Positions 40,830-50,039 of a stretch of 64,000 bases of DNA are shown here, piece after piece. Both the position numbers and the translations under genes were made by a program. The notes below the pieces were generated by a model. That model did no database searches. It was not told the origin of the DNA and saw nothing but the letters and a program-made list of their open reading frames with translations. Source of the stretch: Pectobacterium punjabense (GTDB lineage: Bacteria; Pseudomonadota; Gammaproteobacteria; Enterobacterales; Enterobacteriaceae); the NCBI RefSeq assembly GCF_012427845.1, contig NZ_CP038498.1, positions 1,922,001 through 1,986,000 of the forward strand, in the 5' to 3' direction. Positions within the stretch are counted from its first letter, which is position 1, and each line of letters begins with the position of its first letter.

Positions 40830-42953
40830 ATGAAAGGAAATTCTCTGATTAATCTCAAAAATGCAGTGGCTCTGGCACTAGCGGCAACCGCAGCAAACGC
40901 AGCAATGGCGGCAGATAACAATGATGTTCTGGTTGTCACCGCGAGCGGTTATGAGAAAAAATTGACGAATGCGCCAGCTTCCATCTCTGTCGTCAGCGAA
41001 GAAGAGCTCTCTCAAAAAAGTTATCACGATCTGGGAGAAGCGTTAAGCGGTGTAGAAGGCGTTGATGTACGTAGCGGAACGGGTAAAACCGGCGGCTTGG
41101 ACATCAGTATCCGCGGTATGCCTAGTAGTTACACCCTGATCCTGATTGATGGTGTGCGTCAGAATGCCAGTGGCGATGCGACGCCGAATGGCTTTGACAC
41201 CATGAATACGGCGGTGATGCCGCCATTGTCTGCCATTGAGCGTATTGAAGTGATTCGCGGGCCGATGTCGACGCTGTATGGTTCTGATGCGATTGGTGGT
41301 GTGGTCAACATTATCACCAAGAAAGACAGCAAGCAGTGGCGTGGCAGCGTTAACCTGTCGCATACGGTGCAAGAACACCGCAAGTGGGGTGACAGCTCCA
41401 CGCTGGGGTTCTATACCTCCGGCCCGTTGGTGAATGACCAATTTAGTTTGGCATTGCGCGGTAATGTTGAGCATCGTCAGGCTTCTAGTGTGACCTCATT
41501 GAACAGCAATGGTGGTGATACTCGCATACCTTTCCCGACCAAGACTGATAACTACAATGTCGGTGGGAAGCTGAGCTTTAAAACCAGCGATGTGAATACC
41601 CTGTGGGTTGACGGTGATGTATCTCGCCAGACTTACGATAATAGCTATAGCCAATTAGGACCTATTGGGGTTACTGGCGGCGGTTATCGCGATGAGTTGC
41701 GTTTTGAGCGTAATAAGCTGGCGATAGGGCATGATACCGATCTGTCATTTGGTCGCTGGAGCTCAAACCTGTCATATACCATGACCGAGAACAAGGGACG
41801 TCTGCTGACACCACGTGTGTTGATTCCTGCCAACGCAACGCTTTCAGGTCGCGACCGCGAACTGAAAAATACTAATACGATCTTTGATACAATGCTGGTG
41901 TCGCCAGTAGGGGACGATCATTTGTTAACTGTCGGTGGACAGTTCTGGGACGCACGCCTTAAAGATGGGATTGTGCTGGCAAACAGTGGCGAGACGTTCG
42001 AACAAAAAAGCTGGTCGCTGTATGCGGAAGATGATTGGCAGTTACTTGAACCACTATCTCTGACGCTCGGTGCCCGCTATGAGAAACACGATAGCTTTGG
42101 TGGTCACCTGAGCCCGCGTGCCTATCTGGTATGGAATGTTGCAGATGACTGGACGGTAAAAGGTGGCGTGAGTACCGGTTACAAAACCCCTTCTTTGGCG
42201 CAATTGCATAACGGCGTGAGCGGTATTGGCGGGAATGGAACAACGAGTACCATTGGTAACCCGAATCTTAAGCCAGAAGAGAGCACCAATTTTGAAACGG
42301 GTGTGTATTACGAGAACGCGGCTAATGTGAAGGCGAATATTACCGGATTCGTCAACCATTATAAAAATGCCATTGATTCGGTTGAGATCAGTAATAGCTC
42401 AATCGGGACATATCGCAACATTGGCAAGGCCAGAACTCAAGGTGTAGAACTGGCAACGTCCTTCCCGGTATTCGTGCCAGATGTCACCCTTGCGTTGAAC
42501 TACACCTATACGCATAGCGAACAAATCGGTGGGAACAACCCAGGCGCGGCGTTGACCACGACCGCTAAGCATATGGCGAATGCTCGCTTAAACTGGCAGA
42601 TCGATGAGCAGTGGAATAGCTGGTTGGCGGCAGAATACCGAGCGAGTACGCCTCGTTTTACCAACAATTATGCGAATTTGAATGACGCTCAAAAGCTGGT
42701 ATATGACGCGCGTGGCGCTGACCTGAAATCCTGGACGGTGGTGAATCTGGGTACGTCATATAAAGTCACGAAAGATGTTACGCTGAACGGTACAGTGAAT
42801 AATCTGCTGGACAAGGATTTCTCTCAGGTACAGCGCTATACATCGGGCCGTAACACGTATTATGCCGGTGATTACTTTGGGAGCAGTTCCTTTACGACAG
42901 GCTATGTTATGCCAGGCCGTAACTACTGGATGTCAGTCAACGTAACCTTCTGA
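40830..42953 (+). CDS. TonB-dependent outer membrane receptor at the cirA locus
   Basis: 707 residues with a signal peptide (cut after AAMAA, about residue 28), TonB-box-like DVLVVTAS, plug domain (residues about 45-165, SIRGMPSSYTLILIDGVRQ and IEVIRGPMSTLYGSDAIGGV) and a 22-strand barrel ending in VNVTF. Its place next to lysP equals cirA of E. coli, and the plug resembles CirA and IrgA catecholate receptors, but loops differ, so I give no symbol. AACGAGGAA precedes the ATG. Expected ligand is a ferric siderophore or related compound; some bacteriocins use such receptors. Confidence 0.88.
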   Translation: MKGNSLINLKNAVALALAATAANAAMAADNNDVLVVTASGYEKKLTNAPASISVVSEEELSQKSYHDLGEALSGVEGVDVRSGTGKTGGLDISIRGMPSSYTLILIDGVRQNASGDATPNGFDTMNTAVMPPLSAIERIEVIRGPMSTLYGSDAIGGVVNIITKKDSKQWRGSVNLSHTVQEHRKWGDSSTLGFYTSGPLVNDQFSLALRGNVEHRQASSVTSLNSNGGDTRIPFPTKTDNYNVGGKLSFKTSDVNTLWVDGDVSRQTYDNSYSQLGPIGVTGGGYRDELRFERNKLAIGHDTDLSFGRWSSNLSYTMTENKGRLLTPRVLIPANATLSGRDRELKNTNTIFDTMLVSPVGDDHLLTVGGQFWDARLKDGIVLANSGETFEQKSWSLYAEDDWQLLEPLSLTLGARYEKHDSFGGHLSPRAYLVWNVADDWTVKGGVSTGYKTPSLAQLHNGVSGIGGNGTTSTIGNPNLKPEESTNFETGVYYENAANVKANITGFVNHYKNAIDSVEISNSSIGTYRNIGKARTQGVELATSFPVFVPDVTLALNYTYTHSEQIGGNNPGAALTTTAKHMANARLNWQIDEQWNSWLAAEYRASTPRFTNNYANLNDAQKLVYDARGADLKSWTVVNLGTSYKVTKDVTLNGTVNNLLDKDFSQVQRYTSGRNTYYAGDYFGSSSFTTGYVMPGRNYWMSVNVTF

Positions 42954-42964
42954 TTGTCATCTTT

Positions 42965-42994
42965 CCCCGAAACGGATGTTCATTCGTTTCGGGG
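42965..42994 (+). terminator. Hairpin after the TonB receptor gene
   Basis: Ten-base stem CCCCGAAACG / CGTTTCGGGG directly downstream of the stop, with further pairing inside the loop but no T run. Confidence 0.6.
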
Positions 42995-43402
42995 TGTTAA
43001 CATGTTGTATCTTTAGACACCCTCGTCCACATTTCTGCTTCATTTCTCTTACGCTAATTCTGCCCACTTTTCACTGCCCATTTATCTTTTCTATTTCGAT
43101 TATGGTTTACCGACCTATTTTTTGTGATATTTCTGAATATCGCCGATAACAATGTCGATGCGCGAAATTCATTATATTAGGTATTGTTAATTGCTTTAAT
43201 GCTGACTACGCTTCACGTTACGGAGTGATGGATTTTCGATGAGATAGGTGATGTAACGTTATTAATACGTTCGTTGTTCTGTGTCATACAGAGAATTTAA
43301 TTCATTAGTTTTGTATGAGAATACCTGTCGTGATTACCGATTGCGGAGTTCTTGATATCTGAAATCGTTAATCAGTGTATGAATAGCAACCAGGGCACGA
43401 TG
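42995..43402. other. Intergenic region upstream of 2-hydroxyacid dehydrogenase
   Basis: About 400 AT-rich bases. No credible gene, repeat or tRNA. It probably holds the promoter of the next gene. Confidence 0.3.
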
Positions 43403-44368
43403 ATGTTAAAAATTACCTTTTTGGATAAAGGCTCACTGCCGGAAACCATTTTCCTAAAAAAGACAAGTTTTAGGCGTCCACAATGCCGCCATGAATGGAT
43501 TGAATATAGCTATACCTCTCCTGAACAAGTTATCGCCCGAGCGAAAGATACTCACGTTATCATCACGAATAAAGCACTATTAACGCGGGATACCTTAGTT
43601 GCGTTACCTGCGCTGAAGCTGATTGCCGTGACGGCAACAGGAACCGACAATATCGATCTTGCTGCCGCCAAAGAGCTGGGTATTACGGTCAAAAATGTAC
43701 CGGGCTATTCTACGCAAGCCGTGTCTGAACACGTGATTGCCATGATGTTCGCGCTGAAACATAGCCTTATGGCCTGGTATCGCGATCAACTGAGCGATCG
43801 CTGGGCCAGCCAGTCGCAATTTGCTTATTTTGATCATCCGGTCAAGGACATTGCGGGTTCCACGTTGGGCATCATTGGTGCAGGTACGATTGGGCAGGAA
43901 GTGGCTCGTCTGGCGCAGGCGCTGGGAATGAAGGTGATTTTTGCCGAACATAGAGGCGTCTCGCAGTGTCGAGCCGGGTATTTACCGTTTGAGGATGTCC
44001 TGCGTCTGGCTGATGTCATTTCACTCAACTGTCCGCTAAATGCGAGCACGCAGCATCTGATCAATTCGGAGACGCTTGCGCTGTGTAAGCCAACTGCGTT
44101 TATTATTAACACCGCCAGAGGTGGGCTGATTGATGAGAACGCATTAGCTGCTGCATTGCTCGAGCGCAGCATTGCCGGTGCCGCGTTGGACTGCCTGACA
44201 CAAGAGCCGCCGGAAAAAGAGAATCCCCTGATGGTGGCGGCCAAAACTCTGCCTAATCTTCTGATTACACCACATATTTCCTGGACGTCAGCCTCATCGC
44301 TGCAACTGTTGATGGAAAAGACGATTGAAAATATAGATGAGTATGTTCAGCAGAATGGGTACAAATAA
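43403..44368 (+). CDS. NAD(P)-dependent D-2-hydroxyacid dehydrogenase (hydroxypyruvate reductase-like)
   Basis: About 321 residues. The Rossmann motif is GIIGAGTIGQEVARLAQALGM, the catalytic Arg is in NTARGGLID, Glu in LTQEPPEKENP and His in LITPHISWTS. Substrate-domain phrase TATGTDNIDLAAAKELGI places it near glycerate/hydroxypyruvate reductases. The substrate is not certain. AGGG at 43392-43395 supports ATG at 43400 or 43403; the longer frame from 43352 is unlikely. Confidence 0.85.
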   Translation: MLKITFLDKGSLPETIFLKKTSFRRPQCRHEWIEYSYTSPEQVIARAKDTHVIITNKALLTRDTLVALPALKLIAVTATGTDNIDLAAAKELGITVKNVPGYSTQAVSEHVIAMMFALKHSLMAWYRDQLSDRWASQSQFAYFDHPVKDIAGSTLGIIGAGTIGQEVARLAQALGMKVIFAEHRGVSQCRAGYLPFEDVLRLADVISLNCPLNASTQHLINSETLALCKPTAFIINTARGGLIDENALAAALLERSIAGAALDCLTQEPPEKENPLMVAAKTLPNLLITPHISWTSASSLQLLMEKTIENIDEYVQQNGYK

Positions 44369-44817
44369 GCGATAACTTGATTCAGCCGGGTATGAGGGAA
44401 TATTGCCCGGCAGCGGGAATATGATATTCATCAAATTTAACTGTTTATCAAAATTTAATGTTTCATAGAGTGTCTCATTCGCGCTATACCCATAAAGAAT
44501 GAAACTGTTACGTACAGGACGTAAAGTAAAACGTTATTATTCTCGTTCCACTGCAAGTGAGCTGCTCATTGGCGGCGTTCACTACCCGAATCACTTACTT
44601 ACCTCGGTGGTTCGGGATTAAATGAAAAAGACTCAATCGCCTATCTCCGCTTTTCATCTTCCTTAAAATAGAATTATTCAGGCTATTTCTGTGATTATTC
44701 TTATTTTTAATGGGGGTAGTTAATTATTAATAATAATGACCGTACATAACGTAATAGCATGAGTACGGTGATATGTTCTGTGGAAAAACTGAGTAGATCA
44801 AGGGCGGAGTGGATTGT
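44369..44817. other. Intergenic stretch with degenerate ERIC remnant
   Basis: About 450 bases without a gene. It includes a weak GCCGGG/CCCGGC hairpin at 44385-44411 after the dehydrogenase and, from about 44535, an ERIC-like remnant listed separately. No periplasmic binding protein gene or remnant for the adjacent ABC transporter is visible. Confidence 0.4.
44535..44690. repeat. Degenerate ERIC-like repeat (copy 3)
   Basis: Contains GGCGGCGTTCACTACCCGAA and TCACTTACTT then TTCGGGATTAAATGA, matching the ERIC core, plus TAGAATTATTCAGGCTAT near the right end. The hairpin blocks seen in copies 1 and 2 are absent and many bases differ. Confidence 0.55.
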
Positions 44818-44852
44818 GCATCCGCCCACATTCGGGTGAAAGGGGCGGATGC
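44818..44852 (-). terminator. Hairpin after the ABC transporter operon
   Basis: Ten-base perfect stem GCATCCGCCC / GGGCGGATGC with a fifteen-base loop, nine bases after the permease stop on the minus strand. No T run. Confidence 0.55.
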
Positions 44853-44860
44853 GAGCAGTA

Positions 44861-45856
44861 TCAGCGTTTCTGGATATACGTCATTGCCAGCGCGAGCGCC
44901 AGAACCAGACCTTTGATGATATCCATGGCGTAATAAGGAACGGAGAGCATCACCAGTCCATTCTGTAAGACGCCAAGGATGACGGCTCCGAGTAGCGTAC
45001 CCAGCGCATTCGGTTTGCCGGAACCGGCTAGCGAGAACCCGATGTAGGCTGCGGCAACCGCATCCATTAAATAGCCGCCGCCAGCATTGACCTGTGAAGA
45101 GCCGATGCGTGATGCGAGTAGAATACCGCCCAGCGCCGCGAGTAGTGAGGAGAACACATATGCCTGTACTCGATAACGCGCAGTACGAATGCCCGCTAGT
45201 CGAGCGGCTTCCGGGTTGCCGCCAATCGCGTACATCCTGCGACCATGCTTGGTAAGGGACAGATAGAGCTGCACCAGCACCGTCACTGCCAGCATGATGA
45301 CAACAATGACTGGCACTTGGCCCAGTGTGGCAAAGAATTCGGGAATGATGCCTTCCGCCATTTCGCCGCTGGGCAACACCATGTTCTGCGTGATGGAGCC
45401 GCCATAACTATATGTCATCGCCACGCCTTGAATGACGAACAGGCTGGCGAGTGTCGCTAGCATATCGGGAATTTTTAGCACAACGATGAGAAAGGCGTTG
45501 AATAGCCCGACCAGCGTACATAGCAGGAGCGTCAGAATAATCGCGCCAGTGGTGCCGAATCCATGCCAGACAAAGAGTGAAATAACCAGTGCATTGGCCA
45601 GTGACGCTGTCGACCCCACGGAAAGATCGAATCCACCTACGGAGAGCGAGATAGAGACGCCAATCGCAATCACCGTAACAATGGCGATAGAACGCAGAAT
45701 ATTGATGATGTTATACGGATCGAGAAAGTTGTCCGATGCCAGCCCGAAGAGGGCAATCAACGCGACAACCGTGATCAGCATGCCCCACTTATAGAGAAAC
45801 TCGAAAACGTGGTGACGGAAGGGGAGCGCCCCGTTAGATGAAAGTGGGTGACTCAC
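44861..45856 (-). CDS. Sugar-type ABC transporter permease (RbsC-like)
   Basis: 331 residues, BPD_transp_2 family, about nine or ten spans. SVGGFDLSVGSTASLANALV and GRRMYAIGGNPEAARLAGI are the conserved motifs of ribose/sugar permeases. The N-terminal start overlaps the ATPase stop by four bases, so translation is coupled. Substrate unknown because no binding protein gene lies nearby. Confidence 0.88.
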   Translation of the reverse strand: MSHPLSSNGALPFRHHVFEFLYKWGMLITVVALIALFGLASDNFLDPYNIINILRSIAIVTVIAIGVSISLSVGGFDLSVGSTASLANALVISLFVWHGFGTTGAIILTLLLCTLVGLFNAFLIVVLKIPDMLATLASLFVIQGVAMTYSYGGSITQNMVLPSGEMAEGIIPEFFATLGQVPVIVVIMLAVTVLVQLYLSLTKHGRRMYAIGGNPEAARLAGIRTARYRVQAYVFSSLLAALGGILLASRIGSSQVNAGGGYLMDAVAAAYIGFSLAGSGKPNALGTLLGAVILGVLQNGLVMLSVPYYAMDIIKGLVLALALAMTYIQKR

Positions 45857-47364
45857 GCGGGAGTTCCTCCAGTTGAATATAAAAGTAGAGTTTCTTCGTC
45901 AATGTCAGCAGCGTTCAACTCTGCGACAATTCTGCCATCCCATAGTACGCAGATGCGATCGCAGAGTCCGACAAGTTCGGAGAACTCGCCTGACGCATAA
46001 ATAATGCCTTTGCCCTGACGGGCGAGGTTGTCAATCAGCGTGAACAGATCCTGTTTGGCCTTGATATCCACGCCTTTGGTGGGTTCATCAAAAATCAGAA
46101 CCTGTGCTTCGCTCCGTAGCCATTTGCCGATGGCCACTTTTTGCTGGTTGCCACCCGATAGGCGCGCCAGCTTTTGCGCCGGGCCTGTGGTGCGAACGGC
46201 AAGCTGTTCAACGATCTCTTTCGCCCAGCGCAACGCTTTGCCTCGGCTGAATAGACCCCAGCGAGAAAAGCTGTCGGTGGCGGTGATGCTGAGATTCATG
46301 GTGACGGATTCATCAATAAAAATGCCTTCTTTACGCCGTTCTTCCGGAACCAGCGCCAGACCTTGCTCTACGGACTGATGGGGCGAATGCGGCTTCCAGG
46401 GTTTACCGCGATATTCTCCCTGTACGATCTGGCAGGGTTCTGCGCCGAACAGCGCTTTACACAACTCGGTTTTACCCGCACCCGCCAGCCCGGCAATACC
46501 CAGAATTTCCCCTTTGCGCAGCGTGAGTGAAATATTGTGCAGCCGCGTTTCGTCGTGCAAACCGGTGACCTGAAGCAGCGCGTCGCCTGAAGGTGTGGCG
46601 CGGCGCGGTGGGAAGATATCGTCAAGTCGATGCCCCAGCATTCTTTCTACAATTTCCTCACCGCTCAGCCCCTGCATCGTGCCGCTGCTGACAAACTCAC
46701 CGTCCCGCAGAACGGTCAATGTATCGCAGATTTCACTCAACTCATGGATACGGTGGGAAATAAACACGATACCCATTCCCTCTGCCTGTAACCGGCGAAC
46801 CACCTGAAAGAGGCGCGCGCTTTCCGCTTGATCCAATGGGGCGGTGGGTTCATCTAAAATCAGGAAGCGGCATTCGTGGGATAACGCGCGGGCGAGCAGG
46901 ATTTGCTGTTTCTCAGCCAGCGAGCAGGCATCCAGCCGTTGACGAACATTAAGGTGAACGCCAAGCTGATCGAGCAGCGTCTGCGCCTGACGGTATATCT
47001 GCGACCAGCTCAGCAGATGCCCGTCCTGCGCTAGCGTATCCAGCATAATGTTTTCCGCTACGGACAGCGTGGGAACCAGCGCGACATCGACTTCTTGCTG
47101 CACCAGATGAATACCGTACCGCTTGGCATCACGTGGCGAATGGACATCGACGGGTTTGCCGTTAATCAGAATATCGCCTTGATAATGATTGTAAGCACCC
47201 GACAAAATCGTCATGAGCGTGGATTTACCCGCACCATTTGCACCAGTCAGGGCATGAATCGATCCCCCTTCCAGAGTGAAATTAACCTGTTTGAGGGCGT
47301 GGAAACCAGAAAAGGAGATGGAAATGTTGCGCATTTCCAGCCGGCTTTGGGGGGTAGGCATCAT
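45853..47364 (-). CDS. Sugar-type ABC transporter ATPase with two ABC domains
   Basis: 503 residues, RbsA/MglA-like. First Walker A GANGAGKST (about residue 41) with signature CSLAEKQQ, second domain with degenerate Walker A GLAGAGKTE (about 293) and signature LSGGNQQKVAIGKW, typical asymmetry of this group. Walker B is LILDEP and LIFDEP. Pairs with the permease just downstream. Divergent from the hcxA-like gene across about 265 bases. No gene for a periplasmic binding protein is present on either side. Confidence 0.9.
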   Translation of the reverse strand: MMPTPQSRLEMRNISISFSGFHALKQVNFTLEGGSIHALTGANGAGKSTLMTILSGAYNHYQGDILINGKPVDVHSPRDAKRYGIHLVQQEVDVALVPTLSVAENIMLDTLAQDGHLLSWSQIYRQAQTLLDQLGVHLNVRQRLDACSLAEKQQILLARALSHECRFLILDEPTAPLDQAESARLFQVVRRLQAEGMGIVFISHRIHELSEICDTLTVLRDGEFVSSGTMQGLSGEEIVERMLGHRLDDIFPPRRATPSGDALLQVTGLHDETRLHNISLTLRKGEILGIAGLAGAGKTELCKALFGAEPCQIVQGEYRGKPWKPHSPHQSVEQGLALVPEERRKEGIFIDESVTMNLSITATDSFSRWGLFSRGKALRWAKEIVEQLAVRTTGPAQKLARLSGGNQQKVAIGKWLRSEAQVLIFDEPTKGVDIKAKQDLFTLIDNLARQGKGIIYASGEFSELVGLCDRICVLWDGRIVAELNAADIDEETLLLYSTGGTPA

Positions 47365-47629
47365 GGTCGGTAACGCTCTTGGCGATCAAAGTCATGAAAT
47401 AACGGAAAAGAAAGGTAGCATATATCCCGGAGAATTTAATACAGCTTCATGTCTTTGAAAGATGTTGGCTATGAACGAAAAGGCATAAATTAAGAAAAAA
47501 AGTTCTTAATCTGCCGTAATTAAGTGAATAAGATGACGTTATCAACAGGGTAGCGCAGAAGATTCATCTACCAGGCAAACATAAAATAGAGCCGTGCTCA
47601 AAAGAGAGCGCGGCGAGGAATAGTCAAAC

Positions 47630-48718
47630 ATGCACACAACAACCGTTCGCGTTCAGGTGGGGCCCGCCAACTACTTCTCTTTCTCTGGCGCGATCGATAA
47701 ATTGCTGGAGTTTTATCCGCCAGAGGTATTGAAAAACGCACTGTGGATCTACGGTGAGCGGGCTATCGCCGCGGCGCGACCTTATTTACCCGCTGAGTTC
47801 GATGCGCCTTCAGCCCGACGCGTTCAGTTTGGCGCGCATTGCAGCGAGGGGGAAGTGGCAAAACTGGTCGCGCAGGCAGGCGAGGCATGTCAGGTCGTCA
47901 TTGGCGTCGGCGGCGGGGCGGTGCTGGATACCGCGAAGGTTGCTGCGCGCCATATCGGCGTACCGCTGGTGGCGATTCCTACCATTGCGGCAACCTGTGC
48001 GGCCTGGACGCCGCTGTCCGTTTGGTATAATGATGCCGGGCAGGCATTACGCTTTGAAATTTTCACCGATGCCAACCATCTGGTGCTGGTTGAACCGCGG
48101 ATTATGCTAGCCGCTCCGGTAGAGTATCTGCTGGCTGGGGTCGGAGATACGCTGGCGAAGTGGTATGAGGCTGTCGTTCTCAGCCCCCAACCTGAAACGC
48201 TACCGCTTTCTGTCCGTCTTGGTTTACAGACTGCGCTGGATATTCGCAATGTATTGTTGCAACAAAGTGCAGCGGCATTAGAAGCCGTCAAGCGTGGCGA
48301 GTTGACGCAGGATTTTCTGGATGTGGTGGATGCGATCATTGCCGGGGGCGGGATGGTTGGCGGATTGGGTGAGCGATATACCCGCGTAGCGGCGGCGCAT
48401 GCGGTTCATAACGGCCTGACAGTGTTGCCGCAAACTGAACGTTTCCTGCATGGTACCAAAGTAGCCTATGGCATTCTGGTGCAGACTGCCTTGTTGGGCG
48501 ATCGCGAAACGTTGCGCCAGTTGAAGGCGGCATTCAACGTTTTTGGTTTGCCGACATCGCTGGCTGAATTGGATGTAGATATTCACGACCGCGCTGCGCT
48601 TCAGGCCGTGATTGCCCGTACTTTGCAAACGGGGGAGTCTATCCACTATCTGCCATTGGCGCTAAATGAAGAGGTCTTGCTGGCGGCGTTTACTACCGTT
48701 GATGCTACCGAAGCATAG
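47630..48718 (+). CDS. hcxA: Iron-containing alcohol dehydrogenase family protein, HcxA-like (YbdH)
   Basis: 362 residues. NAD-binding VIGVGGGAVLDTAKVAA lies at about residue 90; IPTIAATCAAWTPLSVWYND and GDTLAKWYEA, AHAVHNGLT and FLHGTKVAYGI carry the metal ligands. It aligns well with E. coli YbdH, renamed hydroxycarboxylate dehydrogenase A (2-oxoacid reduction). Divergent from the sugar ABC operon, and a metabolic link is possible but unproved. GAGGAA precedes the ATG. Confidence 0.85.
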   Translation: MHTTTVRVQVGPANYFSFSGAIDKLLEFYPPEVLKNALWIYGERAIAAARPYLPAEFDAPSARRVQFGAHCSEGEVAKLVAQAGEACQVVIGVGGGAVLDTAKVAARHIGVPLVAIPTIAATCAAWTPLSVWYNDAGQALRFEIFTDANHLVLVEPRIMLAAPVEYLLAGVGDTLAKWYEAVVLSPQPETLPLSVRLGLQTALDIRNVLLQQSAAALEAVKRGELTQDFLDVVDAIIAGGGMVGGLGERYTRVAAAHAVHNGLTVLPQTERFLHGTKVAYGILVQTALLGDRETLRQLKAAFNVFGLPTSLAELDVDIHDRAALQAVIARTLQTGESIHYLPLALNEEVLLAAFTTVDATEA

Positions 48719-48784
48719 CCTAATGGGAAGAGAAGAGGCGGAGAGTCATCTCCGCTCTTAAAGACTATTCTGTATCTTTAAAAA

Positions 48785-48997
48785 CTACTGTGTTTTCTCG
48801 TAGGCGAATGAATTTTTGATATAGCTGACGTAGTAGCGGTACTTCGTTTTGCTTGCCATTAACTCTTCATAAATCATGCGTGCTACGCCGCTGTAGAGAT
48901 AGATGCTCCCATTGAGTAATTCGACTTCTAACTGACTTTTTTCTGCATCGTATCCGACTGAAAACAACTCTGTTGATGAAACTCGTTTTCTCTGCAA
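48785..48997 (-). CDS. KTSC domain protein
   Basis: 70 residues. SSTELFSVGYDAEKSQLEVELLNGSIYLYSGV... follows the KTSC pattern (here KNSF near the end), a small domain found alone or fused to RNA-related proteins. Start is TTG at 48997 preceded by GGGAG. Function unknown. Confidence 0.75.
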   Translation of the reverse strand: MQRKRVSSTELFSVGYDAEKSQLEVELLNGSIYLYSGVARMIYEELMASKTKYRYYVSYIKNSFAYEKTQ

Positions 48998-49217
48998 AAT
49001 TAATCACTCCCAACGTATCAATACCGCGTCCTGACGATATACCATCTTTAGAACTTTATAACCACATTGTGTTATAGCTTGGAATATATCGGGGTTAAAC
49101 AGCAGCATATCGTTATTAGATCATCAATAATCAGTAAACGCTCACAGAATTCTTGCTTCGCCGCTCATCGCGCGGTTTGTCATTCATCGCCAGTGAGACG
49201 ATGTCTCGATCGTATCG

Positions 49218-49862
49218 TTAATCTTGAGCGAGTGCCTGCTGAAAACTTGGCTGGTTTTCTATTCGCTCAATGTACTGCTTGATATGTGGGTAACGGCTGA
49301 AATCCAAACGCGTCTTCGCCAAAACCAGCGGTACTGCCATTTGTATATCAGCACCGCTGAACGACTCACCGGCAAACCAGTCTTGTTTACTCAAATGTTG
49401 TTCGATGAACTGAAGTTGCGTGGTGAGACGTGGAACAATAAAGGCCTGCTCAATACTTTGTACAATTTTGCGTGCTATGGGCCGAATGAAGAACGGCATC
49501 GGTGCGGACTCTGTCTTCGCCAACACCAAACGCATCACCAGCAGTGGCATAAGCGAACCTTCAGCAAAATGCAGCCAGAAGCGATAATCCAGCAACGCTT
49601 GCCCGCTCTGTGGACGGAGCTTACCGTTGCCGTAAGTCTCAATCAGGTATTCCACAATGGCTCCAGATTCGGCAACCGTCAGTTCGCCATCGGTAATCAC
49701 TGGCGATTTCCCTAGCGGGTGAACCTGTTTGAGGGCGGCCGGAGCGCTAAACGTTTTTGGGTCGCGCGTGTAGCGAACAATTTCATAGTCAACACCCAGC
49801 TCTTCTAGCAGCCAGGTGACACGAGTCGAACGGGATTTTTCGAGGTGATGAACGCGTATCAT
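49218..49862 (-). CDS. Glutathione S-transferase family protein
   Basis: 214 residues: thioredoxin-like N-terminal domain (HHLEKSRSTRVTWLLEELG, then PLGKSPVITDGELTVAESGAIVEYL) and helical C-terminal domain (WFAGESFSGADIQMAVPL). The SRS/T position at the first helix is the likely catalytic Ser. AGGAG lies just before the ATG at 49862; the extension to 49904 is not needed. It precedes a formaldehyde cluster, and a shared thiol theme is plausible. Confidence 0.88.
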   Translation of the reverse strand: MIRVHHLEKSRSTRVTWLLEELGVDYEIVRYTRDPKTFSAPAALKQVHPLGKSPVITDGELTVAESGAIVEYLIETYGNGKLRPQSGQALLDYRFWLHFAEGSLMPLLVMRLVLAKTESAPMPFFIRPIARKIVQSIEQAFIVPRLTTQLQFIEQHLSKQDWFAGESFSGADIQMAVPLVLAKTRLDFSRYPHIKQYIERIENQPSFQQALAQD

Positions 49863-49954
49863 CCATTTCTCCTTTTTGTTTATCTTGGTTCCGTCATTCA
49901 GCACGGGGCAGGTGTGTGATCGTATTTTTTTGCGATTGCGTTCTAACAGCGAAG

Positions 49955-49992
49955 AGAAACCGCGCTCAGAGTGTACCTGAGCGCGGTTCTCA
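49955..49992 (-). terminator. Hairpin downstream of fghA
   Basis: Eleven-base perfect stem AACCGCGCTCA / TGAGCGCGGTT extended by imperfect GAGA/TCTC pairs. No T run; located just after the fghA stop on the minus strand. Confidence 0.6.
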
Positions 49993-50039
49993 ACGAGATA
50001 AGCATAGCACCATTATTCGCACAGCTATCGTGCGAACAA

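Noticed and set aside
44369..44860. Remnant of a periplasmic binding protein gene for the ABC transporter
   Set aside because: All frames are short and show no signal peptide or Peripla_BP motif; the interval is mostly an ERIC remnant and hairpins.
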